This document shows positions 51,075 to 60,033 of a DNA stretch of 64,000 nucleotides, in pieces. Position numbers and translations under genes: made by a program. The stretch lies in NCBI RefSeq assembly GCF_017976235.1, contig NZ_JACVHC010000005.1, positions 310,001 to 374,000 on the forward strand, in the 5' to 3' direction. Each line of letters begins with the position of its first letter. Position 1 is the stretch's first letter. The notes under the pieces are model-generated. The model was not told the origin of the DNA. It worked only from the letters and a program-made list of their open reading frames with translations, and made no database searches. Origin of the DNA: Pseudomonas anatoliensis (GTDB taxonomy: Bacteria; Pseudomonadota; Gammaproteobacteria; Pseudomonadales; Pseudomonadaceae).

Positions 51075-52412
51075 ATGTCCATGACTCCCCGCGAAATCGT
51101 CCACGAACTCAACCGCCATATCATCGGCCAGGACGATGCCAAGCGCGCCGTCGCGATTGCCCTGCGCAACCGCTGGCGCCGCATGCAGCTGCCTGAAGAG
51201 CTGCGCGTTGAAGTGACCCCGAAGAACATTCTGATGATCGGCCCGACCGGTGTCGGTAAAACCGAGATCGCCCGTCGTCTGGCGAAACTCGCCAACGCGC
51301 CGTTCATCAAGGTCGAAGCGACCAAGTTCACCGAGGTCGGCTACGTCGGCCGTGACGTCGAGTCGATCATCCGTGATCTGGCCGATGCAGCGATCAAGAT
51401 GCTGCGCGAACAGGAAATGTCCCGCGTTCGCCACCGCGCCGAGGATGCCGCCGAAGACCGTATCCTCGACGCGCTGCTGCCGCCGGCGCGCATGGGTTTC
51501 AGCAACGAAGACGCGCCAAGCTCGGATTCCAACACCCGCCAGCTGTTCCGCAAGCGCCTGCGCGAAGGTCAGCTGGACGACAAGGAAATCGAGATCGAAG
51601 TCGCCGAAGTGGCCGGCATCGAGATCGCCACGCCGCCAGGCATGGAAGAGATGACCAACCAGTTGCAAAGCCTGTTTGCCAACATGGGCAAGGGCAAGAA
51701 GAAGTCGCGCAAGCTCAAGGTCAAAGAAGCGCTGAAACTGGTGCGCGACGAAGAAGCCGGGCGTCTGGTCAACGAAGAAGAGTTGAAGGCCAAGGCGCTG
51801 GAAGCTGTCGAACAGCACGGCATCGTGTTTATCGACGAGATCGACAAAGTGGCCAAGCGCGGTAACTCCGGCGGCGTCGACGTGTCCCGTGAAGGCGTGC
51901 AGCGCGACCTGCTGCCACTGATTGAAGGCTGCACCGTCAACACCAAACTGGGCATGGTCAAGACTGACCACATCCTGTTCATCGCGTCCGGCGCATTCCA
52001 CCTGAGCAAGCCGAGCGATCTGGTGCCGGAGCTGCAAGGCCGTCTGCCGATCCGCGTCGAACTCAAAGCCCTGAGCCCGGAAGACTTCGAACGCATCCTC
52101 AGCGAACCGCATGCCTCGCTCACCGAGCAATATTGCGCGCTGCTGAAAACCGAAGGCCTGAACATCGAGTTCCAGCCCGAAGGCATCAAGCGCATCGCCG
52201 AGATCGCTTGGCAGGTCAACGAGAAAACCGAGAACATCGGTGCCCGTCGTCTGCACACGCTGCTCGAGCGTCTGCTGGAAGAGGTGTCGTTCAGTGCCGG
52301 CGATCTGGCCAGCACTCACGATGACAAGGTGATCCTGATCGACGCTGAATACGTCAACAGCCACCTCGGCGAATTGGCACAGAACGAAGACCTGTCCCGT
52401 TATATCCTGTAG
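51075..52412 (+). CDS. hslU: ATP-dependent unfoldase HslU (ClpY)
   Basis: A 445-residue AAA+ ATPase that unfolds substrates for HslV. Walker A is GPTGVGKTEIARR, Walker B IVFIDEIDKVAKR, with the intermediate domain between (about 110-240) and sensor-2 region IGARRLHTLLERLLE. The C-terminal DLSRYIL docks into HslV. Starts MSMTPREIVHELNRHIIGQ. Confidence 0.97.
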   Translation: MSMTPREIVHELNRHIIGQDDAKRAVAIALRNRWRRMQLPEELRVEVTPKNILMIGPTGVGKTEIARRLAKLANAPFIKVEATKFTEVGYVGRDVESIIRDLADAAIKMLREQEMSRVRHRAEDAAEDRILDALLPPARMGFSNEDAPSSDSNTRQLFRKRLREGQLDDKEIEIEVAEVAGIEIATPPGMEEMTNQLQSLFANMGKGKKKSRKLKVKEALKLVRDEEAGRLVNEEELKAKALEAVEQHGIVFIDEIDKVAKRGNSGGVDVSREGVQRDLLPLIEGCTVNTKLGMVKTDHILFIASGAFHLSKPSDLVPELQGRLPIRVELKALSPEDFERILSEPHASLTEQYCALLKTEGLNIEFQPEGIKRIAEIAWQVNEKTENIGARRLHTLLERLLEEVSFSAGDLASTHDDKVILIDAEYVNSHLGELAQNEDLSRYIL

Positions 52413-52423
52413 GTCACTTCTCC

Positions 52424-52508
52424 CTGTAGGAGCTGCCGCAGGCTGCGATTTTTGATCGTGTTTTTTGAAGAGCAAAGTCAAAAGATCGCAGCCTTCGGCA
52501 GCTCCTAC
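52424..52508. repeat. Inverted REP pair (GTAGGAGCTGCCG family)
   Basis: Arms at about 52424-52457 (with one base missing in gcgatttttga) and 52476-52508, between hslU and the DUF971 gene. Confidence 0.9.
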
Positions 52509-52538
52509 TGGGTGTTTCACTCAGTCGGATGACCTGCA

Positions 52539-52916
52539 ATGACTACTATCCCCACCGACATCAAGCTGCACAAAGCCTCGAAAACCCTGACGCTCACCTA
52601 CGCGTCCGGCGAGGAGTTCACCCTGCCCGCGGAATTTCTGCGCGTGCACTCTCCCTCCGCCGAGGTCCAGGGCCACGGCAAACCCATCCTGCAATTCGGC
52701 AAGCTCAATGTCGGTCTGACCAAGCTGGAACCGGCCGGTCACTACGCACTGAAACTGACCTTCGATGACGGCCACGACAGCGGCTTGTTCACTTGGGAAT
52801 ATCTCTATGAGCTGGGGCGACGTCATGACGCACTCTGGGCCGATTATCTGGCCGAGCTCAAAGCCGCTGGTAAAACCCGTGATCCGGACGAGTCGATCGT
52901 CAAGCTGATGCTCTAG
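52539..52916 (+). CDS. DUF971 / gamma-butyrobetaine hydroxylase-like N-terminal domain protein
   Basis: A 125-residue protein made of a single DUF971 domain: TDIKLHKASKTLTLTY at the N-terminus, EFLRVHSPSAEVQGH and the HDSGLFTWEYLYELG box. In eukaryotes the domain precedes gamma-butyrobetaine hydroxylase; stand-alone bacterial proteins have been linked to iron-sulfur metabolism but this is not established here. It is often found downstream of hslVU and upstream of phaC1 in pseudomonads. Confidence 0.85.
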   Translation: MTTIPTDIKLHKASKTLTLTYASGEEFTLPAEFLRVHSPSAEVQGHGKPILQFGKLNVGLTKLEPAGHYALKLTFDDGHDSGLFTWEYLYELGRRHDALWADYLAELKAAGKTRDPDESIVKLML

Positions 52917-53033
52917 TCCGAGGGTCGTGCTCTTTAGAGGGCATTTTCTAACTTCATCTGTTTGAATGCTCCGCTGCGGCGTCGAGGATCGGCCCGCTTG
53001 CGAAAAAAATTAAACTCGGGTAACCAATGGAGC

Positions 53034-53049
53034 TGGCAAGTTCCCTGCA
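53034..53049 (+). promoter_or_regulatory. Sigma-54-type promoter candidate of phaC1
   Basis: The sequence tggcaagttccctgca fits the -24/-12 consensus TGGCACG-N4-TTGC, with the invariant GG and GC ten bases apart. It is 126 bases upstream of the phaC1 start. A -24/-12 element upstream of phaC1 has been described for Pseudomonas aeruginosa, supporting the call. The -12 box differs in one base (CTGC). Confidence 0.6.
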
Positions 53050-53174
53050 GTGCTCTACGACTGTAAAGCAGCTATGCAGAATTAACGGTCACCCGAGCAG
53101 TAGTACCTGGCAATCGCTGTGGAACTGCACAGCAGAAAACCGGGTACTCGTCTCAGGACAATGGAGCGTCGTAG

Positions 53175-54854
53175 ATGAGTAACAAGAATAACGATGACCT
53201 GAAGTACCAAGCCTCGGAAAACACCCTGGGGCTTAATCCCGTCGTTGGGCTGCGCGGAAAGGATCTGCTGGCCTCTGCTCGTATGGTGCTGAAACAGGCC
53301 ATCAAACAACCGATCCATAGCGTCAGGCACGTCACCCATTTCGGCCTCGAACTGAAGAACGTGCTGTTTGGTAAATCCGAACTGCAACCGGCAGGCGATG
53401 ACCGTCGTTTCGCTGATCCTGCGTGGAGCCAGAACCCGCTCTACAAACGTTATCTGCAAACCTATCTGGCGTGGCGCAAGGAACTCCATGCCTGGATCGA
53501 CGACAGCAGCCTGTCGCCCAAAGATATCGCGCGCGGCCACTTCGTCATTAACCTGATGACCGAGGCCATGGCCCCGACCAACACCGCGGCCAACCCTGCA
53601 GCGGTCAAGCGCTTCTTCGAAACCGGTGGCAAAAGCCTGCTCGACGGCCTCTCCCATCTGGCCAAGGATCTGGTGCACAACGGTGGCATGCCGAGCCAGG
53701 TCAACATGGGCGCGTTCGAGGTCGGCAAGAGCCTGGGCGTGACTGAAGGCGCGGTAGTGTTTCGCAACGATGTGCTGGAGCTGATCCAGTACCGGCCGAT
53801 CACCGAGCAAGTCCACGAGCGGCCACTGTTGGTGGTGCCGCCACAGATCAACAAGTTCTACGTATTCGACCTGAGCCCGGACAAGAGCCTGGCGCGTTTC
53901 TGCCTGCGCAACAACGTACAAACGTTCATCGTCAGCTGGCGTAATCCGACCAAGGCGCAGCGCGAGTGGGGCCTGTCGACGTATATCGATGCGCTGAAAG
54001 AAGCGGTCGACGTGGTCACCGCGATCACCGGCAGCAAAGACATCAACATGCTCGGCGCCTGCTCCGGCGGCATCACCTGCACCGCCCTGCTCGGCCACTA
54101 TGCGGCGCTCGGCCAGAACAAGGTCAACGCTCTGACCCTGCTGGTCAGCGTGCTCGACACTACGCTGGACAGCGACGTCGCCCTGTTCGTCGACGAGCAG
54201 ACCCTGGAGACCGCCAAGCGCCATTCGTATCAGGCCGGTGTGCTTGAGGGCAAAGACATGGCCAAGGTCTTCGCGTGGATGCGCCCCAACGACCTGATCT
54301 GGAACTACTGGGTCAATAATTACCTGCTCGGCAACGAGCCGCCGGTGTTCGACATCCTGTTCTGGAACAACGACACCACACGGTTGCCGGCAGCGTTCCA
54401 CGGCGACCTGATCGAGATGTTCAAAAACAACCCACTGATTCGCCCCAATGCACTGGAAGTGTGCGGCACACCGATCGACCTCAAGCAGGTCACTGCCGAC
54501 ATCTTTTCGCTGGCCGGCACCAACGACCACATCACCCCGTGGAAGTCTTGCTACAAGTCGGCGCAATTGTTCGGTGGCAAAGTGGAGTTCGTGTTGTCGA
54601 GCAGCGGCCATATCCAAAGCATTCTGAACCCGCCGGGCAACCCGAAGTCCCGATACATGACCGGCGAAGAAATGGCCGCCAATGCCGAAGACTGGCAAGA
54701 GAACTCGACCAAGCACACCGATTCCTGGTGGTTGCACTGGCAGGCGTGGCAGGCCGAACGGGCGGGCAACCTGAAAAAGGCCCCGACCAAACTGGGCAAC
54801 AAGGCTTACCCGGCGGGCGAAGCGTCGCCGGGCACTTACGTACACGAGCGGTAA
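53175..54854 (+). CDS. phaC1: Class II polyhydroxyalkanoate synthase 1
   Basis: A 559-residue polymerase that joins (R)-3-hydroxyacyl-CoA units of 6-14 carbons into PHA at the granule surface. The lipase-like box GACSGG carries the nucleophile Cys296; the catalytic Asp and His are near residues 451 and 479 (GTNDHITPW and SSGHIQSI). The N-terminal NPVVGLRGKDLLAS is typical for class II. First gene of the phaC1-phaZ-phaC2-phaD unit; a sigma-54-type site lies upstream. Confidence 0.97.
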   Translation: MSNKNNDDLKYQASENTLGLNPVVGLRGKDLLASARMVLKQAIKQPIHSVRHVTHFGLELKNVLFGKSELQPAGDDRRFADPAWSQNPLYKRYLQTYLAWRKELHAWIDDSSLSPKDIARGHFVINLMTEAMAPTNTAANPAAVKRFFETGGKSLLDGLSHLAKDLVHNGGMPSQVNMGAFEVGKSLGVTEGAVVFRNDVLELIQYRPITEQVHERPLLVVPPQINKFYVFDLSPDKSLARFCLRNNVQTFIVSWRNPTKAQREWGLSTYIDALKEAVDVVTAITGSKDINMLGACSGGITCTALLGHYAALGQNKVNALTLLVSVLDTTLDSDVALFVDEQTLETAKRHSYQAGVLEGKDMAKVFAWMRPNDLIWNYWVNNYLLGNEPPVFDILFWNNDTTRLPAAFHGDLIEMFKNNPLIRPNALEVCGTPIDLKQVTADIFSLAGTNDHITPWKSCYKSAQLFGGKVEFVLSSSGHIQSILNPPGNPKSRYMTGEEMAANAEDWQENSTKHTDSWWLHWQAWQAERAGNLKKAPTKLGNKAYPAGEASPGTYVHER

Positions 54855-54869
54855 CTGACACCACCCGTC

Positions 54870-54957
54870 CTTGTAGGAGCTGCCGCAGGCTGCGATCTTT
54901 TGATTCTGTTTTTTACAATCAAGATCAAAAGATCGCAGCCTGCGGCAGCTCCTACAC
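54870..54957. repeat. Inverted REP pair (GTAGGAGCTGCCG family)
   Basis: Arms 54870-54903 and 54920-54957 are almost perfect reverse complements. The pair stands between phaC1 and phaZ, inside an otherwise continuous pha operon, and might uncouple their mRNA levels. Confidence 0.92.
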
Positions 54958-54994
54958 GGGGGGATGGTGAATTTAAATCCACAGGGCCTGACGC

Positions 54995-55849
54995 ATGCCG
55001 CAACCGTTCATATTCCGTACCGTCGAGCTGGATGGCCAGACCCTCCGCACGGCGGTACGCCCCGGCAAGCCTCACTTGACGCCCTTGCTGATTTTCAACG
55101 GCATCGGCGCCAACCTGGAGCTGGTGTTTCCATTTGTCGCGGCGCTGGACCCGGATCTGGAAGTGATCGCCTTCGACGTGCCCGGTGTCGGCGGTTCCTC
55201 GACGCCCAATCGGCCCTATCGTTTTCCTGGCCTGGCCAAACTGACGTCGCGGATGCTCGATTATCTGGACTACGGTCAGGTCAACGTGATCGGCGTGTCG
55301 TGGGGCGGCGCGCTCGCGCAGCAATTCGCCTACGACTACCCCGAGCGCTGCAAGAAACTGGTGCTGGCGGCGACCGCTGCCGGTGCCGTGATGGTGCCGG
55401 GCAAGCCGAAAGTGCTGTGGATGATGGCAAGTCCCAGGCGCTACATCCAGCCGTCCCATGTGATCCGCATCGCGCCGCTGATCTACGGCGGCTCGTTTCG
55501 CCGCGACCCGACGCTGGCTGCCAGCCATGCCGCGAAAGTGCGTTCGGCAGGCAAGCTCGGTTACTATTGGCAACTGTTCGCCGGCCTTGGCTGGACCAGC
55601 ATTCACTGGCTGCACAAGATCCATCAACCGACGCTGGTGCTGGCCGGCGACGACGATCCGCTGATCCCGTTGATCAATATGCGCATGCTCGCCTGGCGAA
55701 TTCCCAACGCCCAGTTGCACATCATCGACGACGGCCATTTGTTCCTGATTACCCGCGCCGAAGCTGTGGCACCGATCATCATGAAATTCCTCCAGGAGGA
55801 ACGTCAGCGAGCGGTGATGCACCCGCACCCGACACCGCTGGGCGGTTAA
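54995..55849 (+). CDS. phaZ: Intracellular polyhydroxyalkanoate depolymerase
   Basis: A 284-residue alpha/beta-hydrolase that degrades medium-chain-length PHA on granules. The nucleophile is Ser102 in the lipase box GVSWGG; Asp221 and His248 (DDDPL and DDGHLFLI regions) would complete the triad. The oxyanion region LIFNGIGAN is present. It lies between the two synthase genes as in other pseudomonads. Confidence 0.95.
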   Translation: MPQPFIFRTVELDGQTLRTAVRPGKPHLTPLLIFNGIGANLELVFPFVAALDPDLEVIAFDVPGVGGSSTPNRPYRFPGLAKLTSRMLDYLDYGQVNVIGVSWGGALAQQFAYDYPERCKKLVLAATAAGAVMVPGKPKVLWMMASPRRYIQPSHVIRIAPLIYGGSFRRDPTLAASHAAKVRSAGKLGYYWQLFAGLGWTSIHWLHKIHQPTLVLAGDDDPLIPLINMRMLAWRIPNAQLHIIDDGHLFLITRAEAVAPIIMKFLQEERQRAVMHPHPTPLGG

Positions 55850-55860
55850 TCGCTGCGGCA

Positions 55861-55896
55861 GGCTTTATGCAGGGCTTTATGCAGGGCTTTATGCAG
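55861..55896. repeat. Three tandem copies of a 12-base unit
   Basis: The unit ggctttatgcag occurs three times without a change directly after the phaZ stop, followed by a partial match. It could form in-frame repeats (12 bases, no frame change) but is not in a gene. Confidence 0.85.
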
Positions 55897-55999
55897 AGTG
55901 CGCGGCAGGACGCCGCGCAGGCAGCAACCCATAACAGCGTCTATGGTGTTCTGGTTCGGTGAGTTTGTTTTTGGCCTGAAGACGAAGGAGTGTTGAGTC

Positions 56000-57682
56000 A
56001 TGCGCGACAAACCAGCGAAGGGCGTAGTGCCCAGCCCAGCCGTTTTCATCAACGCACAAAGTGCGATCACCGGCCTGCGTGGTCGGGATATGATCTCGAC
56101 GCTGCGCAGTGTCGCCGCGCACGGCCTGCGCAACCCCCTCCACAGCGCAAAACACGCTCTGAAACTGGGTGGCCAGCTTGGTCGCGTTTTGCTTGGCGAG
56201 ACCCTGCATCCGACCAATCCGCAGGACGGCCGTTTTGCCGATCCGGCGTGGAGCCTCAATCCATTTTATCGGCGCAGTCTGCAGGCGTATCTGGCCTGGC
56301 AGAAGCAGGTCAAGAGCTGGATCGACGACAGCAACATGAACCCGGACGACCGCGCCCGCGCGCACTTCGCCTTCACCCTGCTCAACGACGCCGTGGCGCC
56401 GTCCAACACCCTGCTCAACCCGCTGGCGATCAAGGAGCTGTTCAACTCCGGCGGCAACAGTCTGGTGCGTGGCCTCAGTCATTTGTTTGATGATTTGCTG
56501 CACAACGATGGCCTGCCACGGCAGGTGACCCGTCAGGCTTTCGAGGTCGGTAAGACGGTTGCCACCACGCCAGGCTCGGTGGTGTTTCGCAACGAGATGC
56601 TCGAGCTTATCCAGTACAAGCCGATGAGCGAAAAACAGTACGCCAAGCCGCTGCTGGTGGTGCCGCCGCAAATCAACAAGTACTACATTTTCGACCTCAG
56701 CCCGCACAACAGCTTCGTGCAGTACGCCCTGAAGAACGGCCTGCAGACTTTCATGATCAGCTGGCGCAACCCGGATGTGCGCCACCGCGAGTGGGGCTTG
56801 TCGACGTATGTGGAGGCCGTGGAAGAAGCGATGAACGTGTGCCGGGCGATCACCGGCGCCCGCGAGGTCAACCTGATGGGCGCCTGTGCCGGCGGCCTGA
56901 CCATCGCCGCACTGCAAGGTCACTTGCAAGCCAAGCGCCAGTTGCGCCGCATCTCCAGCGCCACCTACCTGGTCAGCCTGCTCGACAGCCAGATCGAAAC
57001 CCCGGCCACGCTGTTTGCCGATGAGCAGACCCTCGAAGCCGCCAAGCGTCGCTCCTATCAAAAAGGCGTGCTGGATGGTCGCGACATGGCCAGGATCTTC
57101 GCCTGGATGCGCCCCAACGATTTGATCTGGAGCTACTTCGTCAATAACTACCTGCTGGGCAAAGAGCCGCCGGCCTTCGACATTCTTTACTGGAACAACG
57201 ACAACACTCGCCTGCCGGCCGCCTTTCACGGCGACTTGCTGGATTTCTTCAAGCACAACCCGCTGACCCATCCGGGCGGGCTGGAAGTGTGCGGCACGCC
57301 GATTGACCTGCAGAAAGTCACGGTCGACAGCTTCAGCGTCGCCGGCATGAACGACCACATCACGCCGTGGGATGCGGTGTATCGCTCGACCCTGTTACTG
57401 GGTGGGGAACGGCGTTTCGTGCTGTCCAACAGCGGCCATGTGCAGAGTATTCTCAACCCGCCAAGCAACCCGAAAGCCGCGTATGTCGAGAACGGCAAGA
57501 TGAGCAGCGACCCGCGCGCCTGGTACTACGACGGCAAACACGTCGACGGCAGCTGGTGGCCGCAGTGGCTGGAATGGATTCAGCAGCGCTCGGGCGCCCA
57601 GCACGAAACCCAGATGCCCCTCGGCAACCCGAACTATCCACCGATGGAGGCAGCACCCGGTACTTACGTGCGTGTGCGCTGA
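56000..57682 (+). CDS. phaC2: Class II polyhydroxyalkanoate synthase 2
   Basis: A 560-residue paralogue of phaC1 with the same domain layout. Nucleophile Cys296 is in GACAGG; the Asp and His motifs GMNDHITPW and NSGHVQSI are present. The two class II synthases differ slightly in substrate preference in described strains. The ATG at 56000 follows AAGGAG. phaD begins 30 bases after the stop. Confidence 0.97.
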   Translation: MRDKPAKGVVPSPAVFINAQSAITGLRGRDMISTLRSVAAHGLRNPLHSAKHALKLGGQLGRVLLGETLHPTNPQDGRFADPAWSLNPFYRRSLQAYLAWQKQVKSWIDDSNMNPDDRARAHFAFTLLNDAVAPSNTLLNPLAIKELFNSGGNSLVRGLSHLFDDLLHNDGLPRQVTRQAFEVGKTVATTPGSVVFRNEMLELIQYKPMSEKQYAKPLLVVPPQINKYYIFDLSPHNSFVQYALKNGLQTFMISWRNPDVRHREWGLSTYVEAVEEAMNVCRAITGAREVNLMGACAGGLTIAALQGHLQAKRQLRRISSATYLVSLLDSQIETPATLFADEQTLEAAKRRSYQKGVLDGRDMARIFAWMRPNDLIWSYFVNNYLLGKEPPAFDILYWNNDNTRLPAAFHGDLLDFFKHNPLTHPGGLEVCGTPIDLQKVTVDSFSVAGMNDHITPWDAVYRSTLLLGGERRFVLSNSGHVQSILNPPSNPKAAYVENGKMSSDPRAWYYDGKHVDGSWWPQWLEWIQQRSGAQHETQMPLGNPNYPPMEAAPGTYVRVR

Positions 57683-57712
57683 CGCTTAACCGACCTTTTC
57701 TAAGAAGACTGG

Positions 57713-58333
57713 ATGAAAACCCGCGACCGGATTCTCGAATGTGCTCTGCAATTGTTCAACGAAAAGGGCGAGCCGAACGTTTCCACCATGGAAGTTGCCA
57801 ACGAAATGGGGATCAGCCCCGGCAACCTCTACTACCACTTTCACGGCAAGGAACCGCTGATACTCGGGCTGTTCGATCGCTTCCAGAATGAACTGGCACC
57901 GCTGCTGGATCCACCGCCGGACGTAGAGTTGGCGCCGGAGGATTACTGGCTGTTTTTGCATTTGATCGTCGAGCGGCTGGCGCAATACCGGTTCCTGTTT
58001 CAGGACCTGTCGAACCTGGCGGGGCGATTGCCGAAACTCGCGAAGGGCATTCGTCATTTGCTCAATGCGTTGAAGCGCACGCTGGCGTCGTTATTGGCGC
58101 GATTGAAGGCTTCGGGGCAGTTGGTCAGTGATACCCAGGCGTTGGGGCAACTGGTGGAGCAGATCACCATGACGTTGCTGTTTTCGCTGGACTATCAGCG
58201 GATTCTTGATCGAGAGGGTGAGGTCAGGTTGGTGGTTTATCAGATCATGATGCTGGTGGCGCCGCACTTGCTGCCGCCGGTGAAGGTGGCGACGGAGCGG
58301 ATGGCTTTGCAATACCTCGAAGACCACGAGTAG
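57713..58333 (+). CDS. phaD: TetR-family regulator PhaD
   Basis: A 206-residue TetR protein: N-terminal helix-turn-helix (RILECALQLFNEKG, then VSTMEVANEMGISPGNLYYHFHGKE) and a larger helical ligand domain. In Pseudomonas, PhaD activates the phaC1 and phaI promoters, probably sensing a PHA-derived acyl-CoA. Last forward gene of the pha cluster, before a REP pair and the convergent phaF. Confidence 0.93.
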   Translation: MKTRDRILECALQLFNEKGEPNVSTMEVANEMGISPGNLYYHFHGKEPLILGLFDRFQNELAPLLDPPPDVELAPEDYWLFLHLIVERLAQYRFLFQDLSNLAGRLPKLAKGIRHLLNALKRTLASLLARLKASGQLVSDTQALGQLVEQITMTLLFSLDYQRILDREGEVRLVVYQIMMLVAPHLLPPVKVATERMALQYLEDHE

Positions 58334-58340
58334 CCCGGAA

Positions 58341-58424
58341 TCAAAAGATCGCAGCCTTCGGCAGCTCCTACCGGGGAATGTGTACCTCTGTAGGAGCTGC
58401 CGAAGGCTGCGATCTTTTGATCTT
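58341..58424. repeat. Inverted REP pair (GTAGGAGCTGCCG family)
   Basis: Arms 58341-58371 and 58388-58424 lie between the convergent phaD and phaF genes. Confidence 0.92.
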
Positions 58425-58429
58425 CAAAC

Positions 58430-58463
58430 AAAAACGCCCGACCTTCACAGGCTGGGCGTTTTG
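58430..58463 (-). terminator. Rho-independent terminator of phaF (bidirectional)
   Basis: Stem aacgccc/gggcgtt with flanking A- and T-runs lies between the phaD-side REP and the phaF stop; it can end either strand. Confidence 0.8.
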
Positions 58464-58478
58464 TTTTGCCCTGAAAAA

Positions 58479-59396
58479 TCAGGACTGACTGGTTGGCGTC
58501 GACGGGGTCGATGCAGCAGTCGGAGTTGCAACCGGGGTCGGTGCAGCGGCGGAGTTCGACGCGCTGGCCGGGGTTGCCGGGGTTGCAGGCTTGGCTGCTG
58601 GAGCGGCCGGTTTTGGCGCAGCGGCTTTCGGCGCGGCCGGTTTTTTCACTGCCGGCTTCTTCGCTGCAGCCGGTTTGGCCGCTGGCTTGGTAGCAGGTTT
58701 GGCGGCAGCGGTTTTCGCGGCTGGCTTGGCTGCTGCTTTTGCTGCAGGTTTGGCAACGGCTTTGGCAGCGGTCTTGGCGGCAGCAACCGGTTTGGTGGCT
58801 GCTTTTGCAGCAGGTTTGGCGGCAGCCGTTTTCGCTACGGATTTAACCGCAGCCTTGGCTTTCGCCGCAGGTTTGGCAGCCGCTTTGACCAATGGCTTGG
58901 CCGCGGTTTTGGCTGCTGGCTTGGCCGCTGCAGTTTTAGCTGCCGGTTTTGCCGCAGCGGTTTTCGCCGCTACAGGACGCGCCTTCTCGCCGGTGAGTTT
59001 TTCGATCTGCTTGGTCAAGGTTTCAACCTTGCTGTGCAGGGCCTTGACCTCATTGCGGCTCGGTACGCCCAGGCGCGAAATCGCGCTGTTCAGGCGCTTG
59101 TCGAAAGCCCCTTCCAGCTCATCCCACTTGCCCAGTGCGCGATCTTTCACGCCGCTGATGCGCGACTTGGCAGAAGAAGCAGAATCCTTGGCGGCATCGA
59201 CTTTTTTGCCGACTGCAGACTTGGTGAGCTTCTCGGCTTTCTCGCCGTCTTTGACCAATGTATCGAAGAGCTTGCTGCCGTCAGTGTCGATCTTCGAGTA
59301 CACGCCTAAACCAGCCAGCCAGATTTTGCGGGAGTAGTCTTCGACCTTCCCAATCCACGAGCTGCCTTCTTTATCGGTGTTCTTTTTACCAGCCAT
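58479..59396 (-). CDS. phaF: Granule-associated phasin with histone-like tail PhaF
   Basis: A 305-residue protein. Residues 1-140 are an amphipathic phasin domain (KIWLAGLGVYSKIDTDG, then KLFDTLVKDGEKAEKL) that coats PHA granules, with a short leucine-zipper-like coiled coil around SKVETLTKQIEKLTG. Residues about 145-290 are an Ala/Lys/Pro-rich tail of AAKPAAK-type repeats like histone H1 that binds DNA and helps distribute granules to daughter cells. The phasin part resembles PhaI, its upstream neighbour. Confidence 0.95.
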   Translation of the reverse strand: MAGKKNTDKEGSSWIGKVEDYSRKIWLAGLGVYSKIDTDGSKLFDTLVKDGEKAEKLTKSAVGKKVDAAKDSASSAKSRISGVKDRALGKWDELEGAFDKRLNSAISRLGVPSRNEVKALHSKVETLTKQIEKLTGEKARPVAAKTAAAKPAAKTAAAKPAAKTAAKPLVKAAAKPAAKAKAAVKSVAKTAAAKPAAKAATKPVAAAKTAAKAVAKPAAKAAAKPAAKTAAAKPATKPAAKPAAAKKPAVKKPAAPKAAAPKPAAPAAKPATPATPASASNSAAAPTPVATPTAASTPSTPTSQS

Positions 59397-59406
59397 CCCG
59401 TTCTCC

Positions 59407-59829
59407 TTAAGATTTACGCGCGACGCGTTCGAGCAATGCCGTCAGCTCATCGAGCTTAGCAGAGAGTGTCTCAACGTCATGTTTAGACGGAATGCCGATA
59501 CGATTCAAGGCGCTTGCCACGCGGGTGTCGAATGCCTTCTCGACCTTGTCGAGCTGAACTTCGACGCGACCTTTGAAAGAACTGACTTCATCGCGGGCTT
59601 CGTCGATTTCGGCATTGGCCGCTTCGAGTTTTTCGGTGACTACCTTTTTGCCTTTCTTTTCAACAGTTTGACCAGCCTTGATCAACTCTTGAAAGTACTC
59701 GCCGCCCTCTTGGCCAACCTTGGCGTAGGCGCCCAGGCCTGCCAGCCAGATCTTGCGGGCATAGGATTTGACGTCGCTCAGAGCAGAAGTCGAGACGTCG
59801 ATTTTTTTCTTCAAAATTACTTTGGCCAT
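59407..59829 (-). CDS. phaI: Phasin PhaI
   Basis: A 140-residue phasin: KIWLAGLGAYAKVGQEG and YFQELIKAGQTVEKKGK match the phasin part of PhaF, followed by an amphipathic helix. It covers the granule surface. The ATG at 59829 gives the family N-terminus MAKVILKKKID; the longer frame to 59889 has no support. It is 10 bases before phaF, so the two form a minus-strand operon. Confidence 0.95.
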   Translation of the reverse strand: MAKVILKKKIDVSTSALSDVKSYARKIWLAGLGAYAKVGQEGGEYFQELIKAGQTVEKKGKKVVTEKLEAANAEIDEARDEVSSFKGRVEVQLDKVEKAFDTRVASALNRIGIPSKHDVETLSAKLDELTALLERVARKS

Positions 59830-59950
59830 GGTGCACCTCACGCGCAGAAGGTTTGAGGAACTGCCCGCGAAAGTGTCGGGCTCAGGCACAAAGTAAGTAG
59901 AAAAATTAGAAACGGCACCCTAACAACTGACATGAATCGGTGGTGCCCGA

Positions 59951-60033
59951 ATGAAAAGATCGCAGCCTTCGGCAGCTCCTACGGGGGTCACAATTCAATG
60001 TAGGAGTTGCCGAAGGCTGCGATCTTTTGACTT
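59951..60033. repeat. Inverted REP pair (GTAGGAGCTGCCG family)
   Basis: Arms at 59952-59982 and 59999-60031 between phaI and the 60034 gene; one arm has taggagttgccg instead of taggagctgccg. Confidence 0.9.

Noticed and set aside
47717..52520. Long minus-strand open frames opposite argS and hslVU (47717-49603 and 50505-52520)
   Set aside because: Shadows of argS, hslV and hslU; the second even runs through a REP. No recognisable protein features.
55861..55896. CRISPR-like array
   Set aside because: Three directly joined 12-base units without spacers; no cas genes. It is a simple tandem repeat.
53082..57358. Minus-strand open frames opposite phaC1 and phaC2
   Set aside because: They are the mirror image of the two synthase genes, and similar to each other only because the synthases are paralogues.
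58591..59337. Alanine-rich hydrophobic frame opposite phaF
   Set aside because: It is the antisense of the Ala/Lys repeats; low-complexity translation, no independent evidence.
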